DNA from: a miscellaneous Crenarchaeota group-6 archaeon AD8-1
GTDB lineage: Archaea > Thermoproteota > Bathyarchaeia > Bathyarchaeales > Bathycorpusculaceae
Assembly: GCA_001273385.1 (NCBI GenBank)
Contig: LFWW01000003.1
Location: 1-43,555 of the forward strand
Direction of reading: 5' to 3'
Length of the DNA: 43,555 nucleotides
The position numbers and the translations under genes were made by a program. This document shows, piece by piece, positions 16,005 to 24,997 of this stretch. Under the pieces are notes generated by a model. The model saw only the letters and a program-made list of their open reading frames with translations. It was not told the origin of the DNA and searched no databases. How positions within the stretch are numbered: position 1 is the first letter of the stretch; each line of letters opens with the position of its first letter.

Positions 16005-17513
16005 CTACATACCTAGCTTTAATCTACGATAAGTTGTGTAATCAACGAATTTGATAAATTGATTTTCTGTTTGGGATTTGATATTAATTTTTTGTCTCTC
16101 TCTTTTTTCTCTTATTTGGCTTGTTGTTCTAAGCAGATATGAATCGCTACCTGCTCCTGAACCATAACTTGTTACAATGATTAGGTCTTCTGGTTTTGCA
16201 ATGTCCAAAACAGCAGCTAAGCCTATAGGTGAACATCCAGAGTAAGTGTTCCCAAATTTGTTTACTTGAAGGGAGATAGAATACTGATCTTCTTTAAAAC
16301 CCAATTGTGCAGCAACCTTAACTGGAAATCTTGGATTAGGTTGGTGAGTGATAAAATAGTCTATATCGATTGGCTTAAGATTACATTTTTCCATAAGTTT
16401 TTCGGTTGCCTTTTTTACATGCTTAAAGTATGCTGGATCACCAGTAAAGCGACCCCCATGTAGCGGAAAAGGTTGACCATCTCTTCTCCAAAAATCAGGG
16501 GTATCAGAAGTAATAGAGTACCATCCTTCAATTTTGGCAATAAGATCAGTTTTCCCAAAAATGTAAGCCGATCCACCAAACCCAACAAAATCATCAAGTT
16601 CTCCTCCCGGACAACCTTTTGGAGCTGCTTGGGAGTTATCAGAACCAATAACCATAGCATACTTGATTTCAGAATCATAATAGTTTACTAAAGAAGCAGC
16701 ATCTTTAAACATACTCGAAGCTGCTTTGCATGCAAATTCTGTATCAATGGCATCAACAGCCTGCATATCTTCTTCTTCTTTACCTAGCCTTAAAACTTGA
16801 GCGACTTTTGACGCAATAGGCTTGACAGCATATGGATTCGATTCCGAACCAACATATACCTTGCCCACAAGTGAACTATCGATTGCTGAATGTATCAAAG
16901 CCATTTTTCCTGCTTCTACAGCTGCTGTTACTGAGTCTTCATCGATAAAAGGAACGGCTCTTTCGATTCTATTCTCTTTTATTCTAAACCTTGAGGTATA
17001 TACACCATAACCTACAATTCCTGGAGTATCATATTCTTTGCTAGAGGGAACAATTTTGTATTCTTGGTGTGGATAATATTCATCAGCTAAAGTAAAAGCT
17101 AACGAGATTGTAGGAATTACTTCAGTGGCACTAACAGAATATCTTCTTCTAAAACGCGGTATAACTTCTCTTCCTTCAAGATCTGAAAAATCAACAAGTT
17201 CATCTTCTTTTATTATTTGATCAGTTAATCTGCCTGGAACTCGAATTTTACCATCATGAAAAGATATGATACCGTAAATGTAACTTCCAAGCTTTCTAAA
17301 CTTATTTGTTGGTTCATTTACAAGAGTACAAAATTCAAGTTTTCCTTTATCATAAAATAGATTGATATTTTGCATTTTGCCAAAGCTTTTCCTTCCGCAA
17401 TTTCCACAATAATCTCTTGCGTCAAAATATTCCTGTCCACAAATGCTGCATCGACAAGCTCTTAAAGTATCACCAATATAAGAAACCCGTCTTTCTATTG
17501 GTTCACTGCTCAA
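16005..17513 (-). CDS. DUF35-HMG-CoA synthase fusion protein
   Basis: A two-part protein of 502 residues. Residues about 15-130 are a DUF35 module: a zinc ribbon (C22-x2-C25, C36-x2-C39) followed by an OB-like segment (KLEFCTLVNEPTNKF, YGIISFHDGKIRVPGRL). Residues about 163-460 are an archaeal HMG-CoA synthase with the catalytic triad intact: E224 (GSESNPYAV), C262 (EFACKAASSMF) and H390 (HQPNPRFP). The family condenses acetyl-CoA with acetoacetyl-CoA, the committed step towards mevalonate and archaeal lipids. In characterised archaea DUF35 is a separate scaffold protein bridging thiolase and synthase. The TTG start overlaps the thiolase-like gene by 11 bases, with GGAGGAGA as ribosome binding site. 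Confidence 0.93.
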   Translation of the reverse strand: MSSEPIERRVSYIGDTLRACRCSICGQEYFDARDYCGNCGRKSFGKMQNINLFYDKGKLEFCTLVNEPTNKFRKLGSYIYGIISFHDGKIRVPGRLTDQIIKEDELVDFSDLEGREVIPRFRRRYSVSATEVIPTISLAFTLADEYYPHQEYKIVPSSKEYDTPGIVGYGVYTSRFRIKENRIERAVPFIDEDSVTAAVEAGKMALIHSAIDSSLVGKVYVGSESNPYAVKPIASKVAQVLRLGKEEEDMQAVDAIDTEFACKAASSMFKDAASLVNYYDSEIKYAMVIGSDNSQAAPKGCPGGELDDFVGFGGSAYIFGKTDLIAKIEGWYSITSDTPDFWRRDGQPFPLHGGRFTGDPAYFKHVKKATEKLMEKCNLKPIDIDYFITHQPNPRFPVKVAAQLGFKEDQYSISLQVNKFGNTYSGCSPIGLAAVLDIAKPEDLIIVTSYGSGAGSDSYLLRTTSQIREKRERQKINIKSQTENQFIKFVDYTTYRRLKLGM

Positions 17514-18714
17514 TTATTTCTCCTCCTAGTATAGTAATGTAGGCTTTGGTACCAAAACCTTCAAGCTCTTGAACGCACCCAAATTTAGGAATATTATTAT
17601 CTATCATAACTTGTCGATCACCAGCTTGATTTTTCAACTGTTTAACTACCTCAAAGATTTGAGCACCCCCAGTTGCTCCTATAGGATTTCCATCCGCTTT
17701 TAGACCGCCATTTGTATTAACAAATAATTTCGTACCATTCACTTCATAATATCCTTCATAATTATCACAAGTACCTCGAATATTTCTCCATGCTGTTCCT
17801 GCTTCACAAAATCCCAAATCTTCAATAGAAATAAGTTCCATAACAGTTGATTGATCATAAACTTCAGCTATTCCAATATCAATTAAGGGGATTTCAGCCA
17901 TTTTCAAAGCTTTTTTCATAGCTATTCTAGTTGCAGAAAAACCAGTGAGATCTCTTCTTGAAGGAAAAGTTATAAAATCTGTTGCAGAAGATTCACCTAA
18001 AACATAAATTGGCTGATCAGTAAATCTATTTGCAAGACTTGCATTAGTAAGGATTAAAGCCGAAGCACCATCTGATATAGGAGCAAAATCATAAAGACCC
18101 AATAATTTTCTCGCATTTTTTCTAGCACTTAAAACATGTTCAATTGTTATTCTTCGGTGAAATTGGGCAAATTTATTTTTTAGAGCTTGAGCATGGTTTT
18201 TAACTGAGATTTTTGCTAAAGCAAGATTAAGTTTATCCAAATCATCTCCAGATACATTATGCTTCTTTATATAAGCTCTTAACATAAGTTCATGATTAGC
18301 TTCTGGAGTACCTCCAGCATAATAACTCCAAGGATCTTCCAAAAGCATAAGATCATCCCGGATTTTATCCCAACGATCAGTCATTTTCTCTATTCCACCA
18401 ACCAAAACTGTATTATAAACTCCAGCTTTGATTGCATTACATGCAGCCAGAAGAGCAGCACTAACAGAACTAGTGACCTCCATTGGGACATGAAGTTGAG
18501 TAAGCTCAGAAAGAAAACCCTCTTCTAGACCCAGTTTATTGGTTATTGGCAAAAAACAATCTGAGAGATAACAAGCCTCTAGATTCTTACGTTCAAGGCT
18601 GCACTCATTTGAAGCTGTGAGCCATGCCTCTTCAATAAGTTGTTCTGGCTTCTTTCCATAATGCTCTCCAAATTTTGTTCGACCAACTGCCACTATAGCT
18701 GGATTATTTTGCAT
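17503..18714 (-). CDS. Thiolase-like protein lacking canonical catalytic residues
   Basis: Thiolase-fold protein of 403 residues (SCP-x/archaeal acetoacetyl-CoA thiolase type). Family landmarks are AIVAVGRTKFGEHYG, NTVLVGGIEKM, APISDGASALIL, EDLGFCEAGTAWRNI and NTNGGLKADGNPIGATGGAQ. The nucleophile position, normally a CAS(G) cysteine, reads EVTSSVSAALLA (T81-S82-S83, no Cys). The catalytic GHP histidine is N343 (GNP), the EVHD histidine is Y286 (EVYD), and the C-terminal HN pair is QE. It is the first gene of an overlapping pair with the DUF35-HMG-CoA synthase. It could be a pseudoenzyme scaffold or an enzyme with other chemistry, such as the Cys-less Ltp2-type aldolases that work with DUF35 partners. 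Confidence 0.88.
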   Translation of the reverse strand: MQNNPAIVAVGRTKFGEHYGKKPEQLIEEAWLTASNECSLERKNLEACYLSDCFLPITNKLGLEEGFLSELTQLHVPMEVTSSVSAALLAACNAIKAGVYNTVLVGGIEKMTDRWDKIRDDLMLLEDPWSYYAGGTPEANHELMLRAYIKKHNVSGDDLDKLNLALAKISVKNHAQALKNKFAQFHRRITIEHVLSARKNARKLLGLYDFAPISDGASALILTNASLANRFTDQPIYVLGESSATDFITFPSRRDLTGFSATRIAMKKALKMAEIPLIDIGIAEVYDQSTVMELISIEDLGFCEAGTAWRNIRGTCDNYEGYYEVNGTKLFVNTNGGLKADGNPIGATGGAQIFEVVKQLKNQAGDRQVMIDNNIPKFGCVQELEGFGTKAYITILGGEIIEQ

Positions 18715-18989
18715 TATTCAATCCCCAATTTTGATAGCAAATATCCTTTAATTGGTAGATTATTAAGTGTTTGCCATATCAATTTTTTAATAAAATATCA
18801 TAATTTAGCAAAATATTTTCAATAAAAAGGAGAATCTAAATTAAAAATTTTGTTTATCAGATTTTATAATCATTGCTGCAAGACTTTTATGGATTTTTAA
18901 TATCAAAAATAAATCCGATAGATATTTTCAACATTTTTATTTTATTTATTCTTCAAGTATTATTATAAAATTTATTATCATGAATTATT

Positions 18990-20363
18990 CTACTCATTTT
19001 TAAGTTTACGAGTTAGCCTTCTAATCATATCAAGTAGATTTTGACTTAGTTTAACTGGATATTCAGGAGAAGATTCCAGCGCTTTATATTTAGCAGGAAG
19101 ACATCGCAGATTTTCTTTTGCACGATTACGTATTGATTCAAGTGAGGGCAAATTATAAATTAATTTGCCTTCGTCTATTACTTTCTCTAGTAGAGGATCA
19201 CCTAATAGACATTCATTATCCAATCCTATTAGGTCATGATCAAAATATCCTTTCTTGTTTTTATAGCGGTATATTTGTTTTCTTCCCGGCAATGTAGACT
19301 TACCTTCACTAAGCTTCATTATGGCTGAAAAACCTCCTTTTTCATCCCGAATCTCACATAGTTTGTAGATTACATCCAAATAGGGCCTATCTGAGCTAGT
19401 TCCCAATTTTGTTCCAACACCAAAAACATCAATCTTTGCTGAATTATTTAATAAATTATTAATCCTATATTCATCCAAATCACCACTTGCAAATATCTTA
19501 ACATAATTAAGACCATTATCATCTAATATTTTCCTAATTTGTTGACTAATTTCTGTCAAATTGCCACTATCTATTCTAACTCCTCCTAGATTATATCCAG
19601 AGTTTTCAAGTTCTTTCCCAATAACAACAGCATTATTCACTCCAGCAATATTATCATAGGTATCAATTAGAAGGGTGGTCTTATTAGGAAAGGTTTTAGT
19701 AAAAGCTCTAAAAGCATCAAGTTCATCTCTATAAGACATAATAAAAGAGTGGGCCATGGTTCCAAAAACTGGAATATCATAACATTTCCCAGCCAGAACA
19801 TTCGATGTGCCTTTACATCCTCCAATATAACTACACCGAGCAACTTTCATACCAGCATCTAATCCATGTTCTCTTCTTAAACCAAATTCGATAACAGGTT
19901 TGCCTTTTGCCTCATTTACAACTCTAGAAGCTTTAGTAGCAAGCATTGTCTGTAAATTAATAGTATTAAGGAGGAAAGTTTCAATTAATTGAGCTTCTAT
20001 TATTGGCGCTGTAATTCGTATTAAGGGTTCATTCTGAAAGACAATACTACCCTCAGGAACAGCCCAAACATCTCCAGTAAATTCAAAATTTTTTAAATAA
20101 TTTAAGAAGTCTGTGTGAAAGTTGTGTTTTTTAAGATATATTAATTGTTTATCAGTGAATTTGATGTTTTTTAAGAATAATAGTACCTGCTCAAGACCTG
20201 CAAATAGAAAATAGGATCGGTTTTTAGGCATATTTCTAATAAAGAGATCAAAAGTAGCTGGTTCATTTTTATTGTTATCATAGTAACTAGCGCACATTGC
20301 TAATTCATAAAAGTCAGTAAAAAGATTCAAATCTGATTCCTTATAATCAAGAAAACTTTTCAT
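18990..20363 (-). CDS. pncB: Nicotinate phosphoribosyltransferase
   Basis: NAD salvage enzyme joining nicotinate and PRPP to nicotinate mononucleotide. At 457 residues it is in the family range. Diagnostic segments are LFTDFYELAMCASYYDN near the N terminus, the EFGLRREHGLDAGMKVAR core, FGTMAHSFIMSY, LLIDTYDN, GVRIDSGNL and FASGDLDEYRI, followed by GVGTKLGTSSDRPYL. It is a single gene, divergent from the aIF1 gene. Confidence 0.95.
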   Translation of the reverse strand: MKSFLDYKESDLNLFTDFYELAMCASYYDNNKNEPATFDLFIRNMPKNRSYFLFAGLEQVLLFLKNIKFTDKQLIYLKKHNFHTDFLNYLKNFEFTGDVWAVPEGSIVFQNEPLIRITAPIIEAQLIETFLLNTINLQTMLATKASRVVNEAKGKPVIEFGLRREHGLDAGMKVARCSYIGGCKGTSNVLAGKCYDIPVFGTMAHSFIMSYRDELDAFRAFTKTFPNKTTLLIDTYDNIAGVNNAVVIGKELENSGYNLGGVRIDSGNLTEISQQIRKILDDNGLNYVKIFASGDLDEYRINNLLNNSAKIDVFGVGTKLGTSSDRPYLDVIYKLCEIRDEKGGFSAIMKLSEGKSTLPGRKQIYRYKNKKGYFDHDLIGLDNECLLGDPLLEKVIDEGKLIYNLPSLESIRNRAKENLRCLPAKYKALESSPEYPVKLSQNLLDMIRRLTRKLKNE

Positions 20364-20467
20364 AAACTATAGGTAAGTTCAAATTAATTTAATTGTTCTG
20401 GATTAATCAAAAATACTCTGATTTAGACAATTAATATAGATGATAACATTAATTCTAGATTTGAAAC

Positions 20468-20477
20468 TTTTATATAT
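20468..20477 (+). promoter_or_regulatory. TATA box of the aIF1 gene
   Basis: TTTTATATAT lies about 30-38 bases before the ATG at 20506. Transcription would then begin only a few bases before that ATG, consistent with a short leader or leaderless message. This argues against the upstream in-frame ATG codons as starts. Confidence 0.45.
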
Positions 20478-20505
20478 GTCAATGACAATGGTAGCTCTGA
20501 GCGTC

Positions 20506-20817
20506 ATGGCTGAAGTTTGTTCTACATGTGGACTTCCAAACGATTTATGCGTTTGTGGTGAAATAGAAAAAGAGCAGCAGAGAATTCGTATCAGACTAGA
20601 AACAAGAAAGTTTGGTAGATCAAACACTGTTGTTGATGGAATGGAAGATAAGAACAAAAAATTATCTGAAATTGCTCAAAAATTGAAGAATTATTGTGCC
20701 TGCGGCGGAACTTCAAAGAATGGACAAATTATGTTACAGGGAGATCACCGGGACAAAGTTCGTGAATTTCTAATAGAGAAGATGGGATATCCTGAAGAAA
20801 ACATAGAACTTCAATAA
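20506..20817 (+). CDS. Translation initiation factor aIF1 (SUI1 family)
   Basis: Initiation factor that guards start-codon selection on the small ribosomal subunit. From ATG 20506 it reads MAEVCSTCGLPNDLCVCGEI, the typical archaeal N terminus with a Cys zinc knuckle, followed by the SUI1 domain: NTVVDGMED, LKNYCACGGTSKNGQIMLQG and REFLIEKMGY. Length is 103 residues. The reading frame stays open upstream to 20440, but those 22 residues are untypical and overlap the TATA box. It is followed after 35 bases by a small zinc ribbon gene. Confidence 0.95.
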   Translation: MAEVCSTCGLPNDLCVCGEIEKEQQRIRIRLETRKFGRSNTVVDGMEDKNKKLSEIAQKLKNYCACGGTSKNGQIMLQGDHRDKVREFLIEKMGYPEENIELQ

Positions 20818-20852
20818 CTTCAATAATTTGCTTATCAACGTTGGAATTCTAA

Positions 20853-21059
20853 ATGAAATTTTTCCAAAATCTTAACCAGATGCTTGGAAACCTAAGACAT
20901 AAAAAACCATCAATGATTTACTGCCCCAAGTGTGGTAATCCAGATATTAAGAAATCCAGTAGTCTTGACAGTTGGCTAATTCCTGCTAAGTATATGTGTG
21001 ATAAATGCGGATATTTTGGTTCTATGATTATGGAACTAGAAAAAAAAGAGGATGAATAA
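20853..21059 (+). CDS. Small zinc ribbon protein
   Basis: A 68-residue protein with one zinc ribbon: C-PKC-GNPDIKK and a second pair C-DKC-GYFGSM, about 25 residues apart. The spacing and the downstream hydrophobic GYFGSMIMEL resemble transcription-factor-type ribbons, but no specific family is recognised. It lies just after the aIF1 gene, probably cotranscribed, and converges with TFB with only seven bases between them. Confidence 0.75.
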   Translation: MKFFQNLNQMLGNLRHKKPSMIYCPKCGNPDIKKSSSLDSWLIPAKYMCDKCGYFGSMIMELEKKEDE

Positions 21060-21066
21060 AAAAGAA

Positions 21067-22005
21067 TTAATCGGGTGTTACTATTTTTAGCTGTTTCTTG
21101 AGAGTTTTGTATCTATTCCTTACAGTGACTTCTGTTACTCCGGCTGCTTCTGCGATATCTTTTTGAGTTTTCTTTTCACTGTTTTTCAAGCAGGCTATAT
21201 ATAGAGCAGCAGCAGCTAATCCCATAGGATCTTTGCCTGCAGCAGCACGTTTTTTTCTAGCATCGCGAAGTATTTGTATGGCCAAACCTTGAGTTTTTCC
21301 AGATATCCCTGTACGTTCAGCAATTTTGGATACATAAGTAAGTGGATCAGCAATAGGCATATTTACTTCCAATTCTCTTAGTAACAGCCTGTAGCATCTT
21401 GCAACATCTTTTTTATCCACTAAGCTTGCTTCTGATATTTCACGAAGAGTTCTGGGTGTTCCACTACCCCGACAAGCAGCATATAGAGCAGCAGCAGCTA
21501 TTGCAGCTATTGATCTTCCACGAACTAATCCTTTGTCTAGGGCTTTTCTATATATTACTGCAGCTTTTTCTTTGATTTGAGAGGGGATAAAAACTTTATC
21601 AGATAAACGATCTAATTCAGCCATTGCTTGAGCGAGATTTCTATCAATAGATGAGTGTACTCTTGATCGAATTTGCCACTTTCTCAATCGCCACATTTGC
21701 AATCTTGTTGAGAGAGGTAATTTTCTACCAAAAGCGTCACGGTCAACTTGGCTTATTGCTGTTGATAAACCTTTATCGTGAACAGAATAAGAAGTAGGTA
21801 CACCAACACGACTTCTAGAAGTTTTTTCTTCTTGTGTGAATGCTCGCCATTCTGGTCCTTTATCCATCATTTGTTCATATAAAACTAGACCGCATCCACC
21901 ACATACTGTTTCACCTGTATCATAATCATGAACTCTATTAGGACTGCCGCATTCCTGACATGTATCAACTTGGCGGCTAAACGAGCTCTTTTGTTTTTTA
22001 CTCAT
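21067..22005 (-). CDS. tfb: Transcription initiation factor B (TFB, TFIIB homologue)
   Basis: General transcription factor that bridges TATA-bound TBP and RNA polymerase. The N-terminal zinc ribbon (C16-x2-C19, C35-x2-C38) is followed by the B-reader/linker (PEWRAFTQEEKTSRSRVGVP) and two cyclin repeats (about 110-200 and 210-305). The repeats contain the paired AAAALYAACR and AAAALYIAC helices, and the C-terminal helix-turn-helix DIAEAAGVTEVTVRNRYK contacts the BRE. The length of 312 residues is typical. Confidence 0.98.
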   Translation of the reverse strand: MSKKQKSSFSRQVDTCQECGSPNRVHDYDTGETVCGGCGLVLYEQMMDKGPEWRAFTQEEKTSRSRVGVPTSYSVHDKGLSTAISQVDRDAFGRKLPLSTRLQMWRLRKWQIRSRVHSSIDRNLAQAMAELDRLSDKVFIPSQIKEKAAVIYRKALDKGLVRGRSIAAIAAAALYAACRGSGTPRTLREISEASLVDKKDVARCYRLLLRELEVNMPIADPLTYVSKIAERTGISGKTQGLAIQILRDARKKRAAAGKDPMGLAAAALYIACLKNSEKKTQKDIAEAAGVTEVTVRNRYKTLKKQLKIVTPD

Positions 22006-22106
22006 TTTTTTAACTCCATTGATAATGCGTGCCTACTATCCCATATCCCTTAATCTTTGAAAGAAAAAGCCTATGGAACCACGCAAACTAAGCTGATGCA
22101 GGTATC

Positions 22107-22116
22107 TAATATATAA
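22107..22116 (-). promoter_or_regulatory. TATA box of the TFB gene
   Basis: On the minus strand the sequence CTTATATATTAG lies about 100 bases before the TFB ATG. If used, it implies a leader of about 70-75 bases. Sequence match only. Confidence 0.4.
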
Positions 22117-22343
22117 GCTTTACTATTTCAGCAATGATATTTTATATATTGTTCAAGAATATGTGTATCAATTTTTTCGCTGATATAAAAATGAAACGAT
22201 ATTCATATTATCAATTAATTCAGATGATTTTAAGTTAAACTGAATAGCAAAGTTAAAGGATGTTAAATATTGAGAATATTTATTAGAATGTGAACATTTT
22301 AACGAAGAAAGAGTATACAGATTAGTCAAATATTGCAAAATGA

Positions 22344-22416
22344 AGCCCGGTGGTGTAGCGGCCAAGCATAAGGGCCTTTGGAGCCCTAGACGAGAGTTCG
22401 ATTCTCTCCCGGGCTA
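22344..22416 (+). tRNA. tRNA-Gln(UUG)
   Basis: Cloverleaf with acceptor AGCCCGG/CCGGGCT, anticodon stem AGGGC/GCCCT and loop CTTTGGA, giving anticodon TTG (Gln). The T arm is GAGAG-TTCGATT-CTCTC and the discriminator base is A416. No CCA is encoded (TTAA follows), unlike tRNA-Ser in this window. Confidence 0.95.
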
Positions 22417-23364
22417 TTAACATATTCATTTAAAATATTTCACTTCAGGTTTCTAGTTAATAAAATAATTACTAGACTAAACATATCTGCAAATAAATAG
22501 TTGGTTAATTCTACATTATTAATTAAAAAACAGATATTTTTTAGATAATAACGCTATAATATTAACACAATTAAATCAAATTCTCAAAAAAATATAGATA
22601 ACTACTTCGAAGATCGAAGTAGTAACAAAGAGAAGAATTATTAAAAGAGATTCAAATAAAAAATCAAGTTGAGAAATAAATTGTCGCGTGAAGACCAGAA
22701 CATTATTCAAGAATCTGATCAAAATCTACTAAAACAAATCTCTAAAATTCTAGAACGTTTTCCAGATTTAGAAAGCTAGTTCACATATCATAAAATTATA
22801 TTCTCTATCTTTTATAACTAAAGATTAATCTTGAACTAAGTTTTTATAAAACCTAGAATTGTGTTTTCAATCATTCAATATCTCTAATTTGAATTTAAAA
22901 ATTATACAAAAATTCAAAAAAACTAAAAAATGGAGATTAGAAATGAAACCAATAATTAGAAAACCGCAAAAAAGTAGATAATAGCATTATAACCATGATA
23001 AATTTAGATAAAAAGAAAAATCTGAATTTTCTCAGGAATATAACCATTAAATAAATATGCTTGAGTGTTTAATGAAAAGCAATTATTAAAACTAAACAAC
23101 AGCAATTTGAATTTTGAGAGTATGATATTGTTGAATTTTCTGAAGGCCTTTATTTTATTTGGAAAATTAACAAAAGAATCAAAAAAACCATAATTTTGGC
23201 TAAGATAAATAAACCCAAATTATTCTAGAACAATTTGGTTCAATTAATGTTTGAAAACAAGTTAAGCAAAATATAATATCACTCTTTATATTTTGATATA
23301 ACATTTTCTTAATATCTATAAATATCGAAAACCCAAAAAATAAATAAGAGGTCTAAATTGAAAG
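22417..23364. other. Gene-poor AT-rich stretch with possible decayed coding remnants
   Basis: About 950 bases with no convincing gene. A 32-codon frame starting at TTG 22681 and ending at TAG 22777-22779 reads MSREDQNIIQESDQNLLKQI and on to FPDLES; it is hydrophilic and coding-like but too short to call. A frame at 23118-23228, right after an in-frame TGA, reads EYDIVEFSEGLYFIWKINK and may be the tail of a lost gene. A perfect hairpin (22601-22623) and a 12-base palindrome AAGATTAATCTT (22821-22832) also lie here. Confidence 0.45.
22601..22623. repeat. Perfect 10-bp inverted repeat with three-base loop
   Basis: ACTACTTCGA (22601-22610), loop AGA, TCGAAGTAGT (22614-22623). The arms are fully complementary. 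It stands alone in the gene-poor stretch, about 185 bases downstream of tRNA-Gln. No U-run follows, so a terminator is not indicated. Confidence 0.5.
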
Positions 23365-24969
23365 TTGAAGCTGAAATGGTTTTCAGCACTTGAAGACAAA
23401 ATCACAAAATGGAATATAGCTTTCTTTATTTTCATTTTAGTATTCATTCTATTAGTAACCATACAACTGGATTATATGGGAATCCAATGGGATGAAATAA
23501 CACATCTCAATGGAGGGTCCCTTATTCTAAGAGGAGAATATCAAGAATATTTCGGATCCTATGCTTTTTATCCTCCTATTTTTGATTTGACCACAGCAAC
23601 TCTATTTGGAATAATTGGTACAAACGTATTCACTGCTAGATTCGTATCCGTAATATTTGCAATTTTTTCACTAATTATTTTATTTAAATTGGCCAACAAA
23701 ATGTACGGAAAAAAAACTGCTCTAATTTCAGCCTTACTATTTGGGATTATGCCTGGCTTTGTGTGGCTATCCCGAGTAGCAATGATAGAAACTATGTTAG
23801 TTTTTTTCTTTACAACTACGATGTACTTCTTTTTTAATTGGATGCGTTTTCATAAAAACAAGGATTTAATATTAAGCGGATTTATGCTAGGTGTTGGAAT
23901 CCTAGTTAAATATCAGATGATAATTGCAGTGGTAATAATGTTTGCAAGCCTATTTGTCTTGTGTCGAGATTACCTCAAAACAAAACTCTCTAGAATACCC
24001 TTATTATTATTGGCTGTAGTTCTAGTAATAATTCCTTGGATTTTTGTATCCTATCAAGTTTACACATCAGGTATGCTTGATCAGTGGATATATGCGATAG
24101 GAATAGGAAATCCTGAAAAATCTCTATACAGCAATCGTTTGCCAATACCAATATTTTATCTCATAGAGATGACATGGCCTTATGAAAATGTTCATCCAAT
24201 CTCACTATTCCTTTACTTGGTGGGACTTGGAGGGTTAGGCTTATATGTTTTAAGAAGAAAATTTGAAGATAAATTTTTATTAATATGGTTTGGAGTAGTT
24301 TTTATTTTCTTTACTTTAATTGCAAACAAACATTGGCGATATGTAATTCCACTTTTTCCAGTACTTGCAATATCAGCATCCAGCCTAATTTTGTATGTTT
24401 ATTCAAGAATTCAAAATAGTTTACTTTCAAAAAATATTGATTTAAAGAAAAAACAAGGGATAAAAATTATAGCTATTGTTTTGGTTTCATTAATATCAAT
24501 TTCAGTTTATTTGAGTATTTCAGATGCATATTCATGGGTTAAAAAAGATCAAATTCGAGTTGAAATTGGTGAAGCGACAAACTATGCCGCAGAAATTTTA
24601 GATTTTAATGAATCCATAGCTATACTAGCTCCATTTAATCTTTTCAGTCAAGATATGGTGAAATTCTTTTTAGAAGCAAGAAATATGAAAAACAATACTG
24701 TATGGCAATACCCAGAATTGCCAGTTGACACTTATACTCCAAATTTCAATATCACTGAATTTATCTATTTATGTGAAAAAAGAAATACCAAATTTGTATT
24801 TTTTTATGAACATGGGGAAGGTATTCCTTTTTTTAATACAGATTTGACCTTATTGGATATTAAAAAGCAAATCGCTGAATCGGAGAGGTTTACTCTTTTA
24901 GAAGGATCACTTTATTTTGGAACACCACCAAACACAGTTTATGTGTCTAGATTTCTTAATCCAGATTAA
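23365..24969 (+). CDS. GT39/PMT-like membrane glycosyltransferase
   Basis: An integral membrane protein of 534 residues with about ten helices in the first 400 residues and an extracytoplasmic C-terminal part. It resembles the dolichyl-phosphate-mannose protein mannosyltransferase/ArnT group (GT39/GT83). After helix 1 comes the loop LDYMGIQWDEITHLNGG with D43-E44 at the position of the catalytic acidic pair. LVKYQMIIAV, WRYVIPLFPVLAI (conserved R-Y/H-x-x-P-x-x-P type motif) and NAKH-like NKHWRY are also visible. It should transfer sugar from a polyprenyl-phosphate donor on the outer face. The TTG start is weak. The acceptor is unknown. Confidence 0.85.
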   Translation: MKLKWFSALEDKITKWNIAFFIFILVFILLVTIQLDYMGIQWDEITHLNGGSLILRGEYQEYFGSYAFYPPIFDLTTATLFGIIGTNVFTARFVSVIFAIFSLIILFKLANKMYGKKTALISALLFGIMPGFVWLSRVAMIETMLVFFFTTTMYFFFNWMRFHKNKDLILSGFMLGVGILVKYQMIIAVVIMFASLFVLCRDYLKTKLSRIPLLLLAVVLVIIPWIFVSYQVYTSGMLDQWIYAIGIGNPEKSLYSNRLPIPIFYLIEMTWPYENVHPISLFLYLVGLGGLGLYVLRRKFEDKFLLIWFGVVFIFFTLIANKHWRYVIPLFPVLAISASSLILYVYSRIQNSLLSKNIDLKKKQGIKIIAIVLVSLISISVYLSISDAYSWVKKDQIRVEIGEATNYAAEILDFNESIAILAPFNLFSQDMVKFFLEARNMKNNTVWQYPELPVDTYTPNFNITEFIYLCEKRNTKFVFFYEHGEGIPFFNTDLTLLDIKKQIAESERFTLLEGSLYFGTPPNTVYVSRFLNPD

Positions 24970-24997
24970 AACTGAAGTTTTGATTATTATTGAAATC

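Noticed and set aside
16415-16678. 87-codon alternative minus-strand frame within the HMG-CoA synthase gene
   Set aside because: Shadow of the synthase reading frame, no independent features.
22168-22365. 65-codon frame on the minus strand overlapping tRNA-Gln
   Set aside because: Its start runs into the tRNA gene and the product has no family resemblance.
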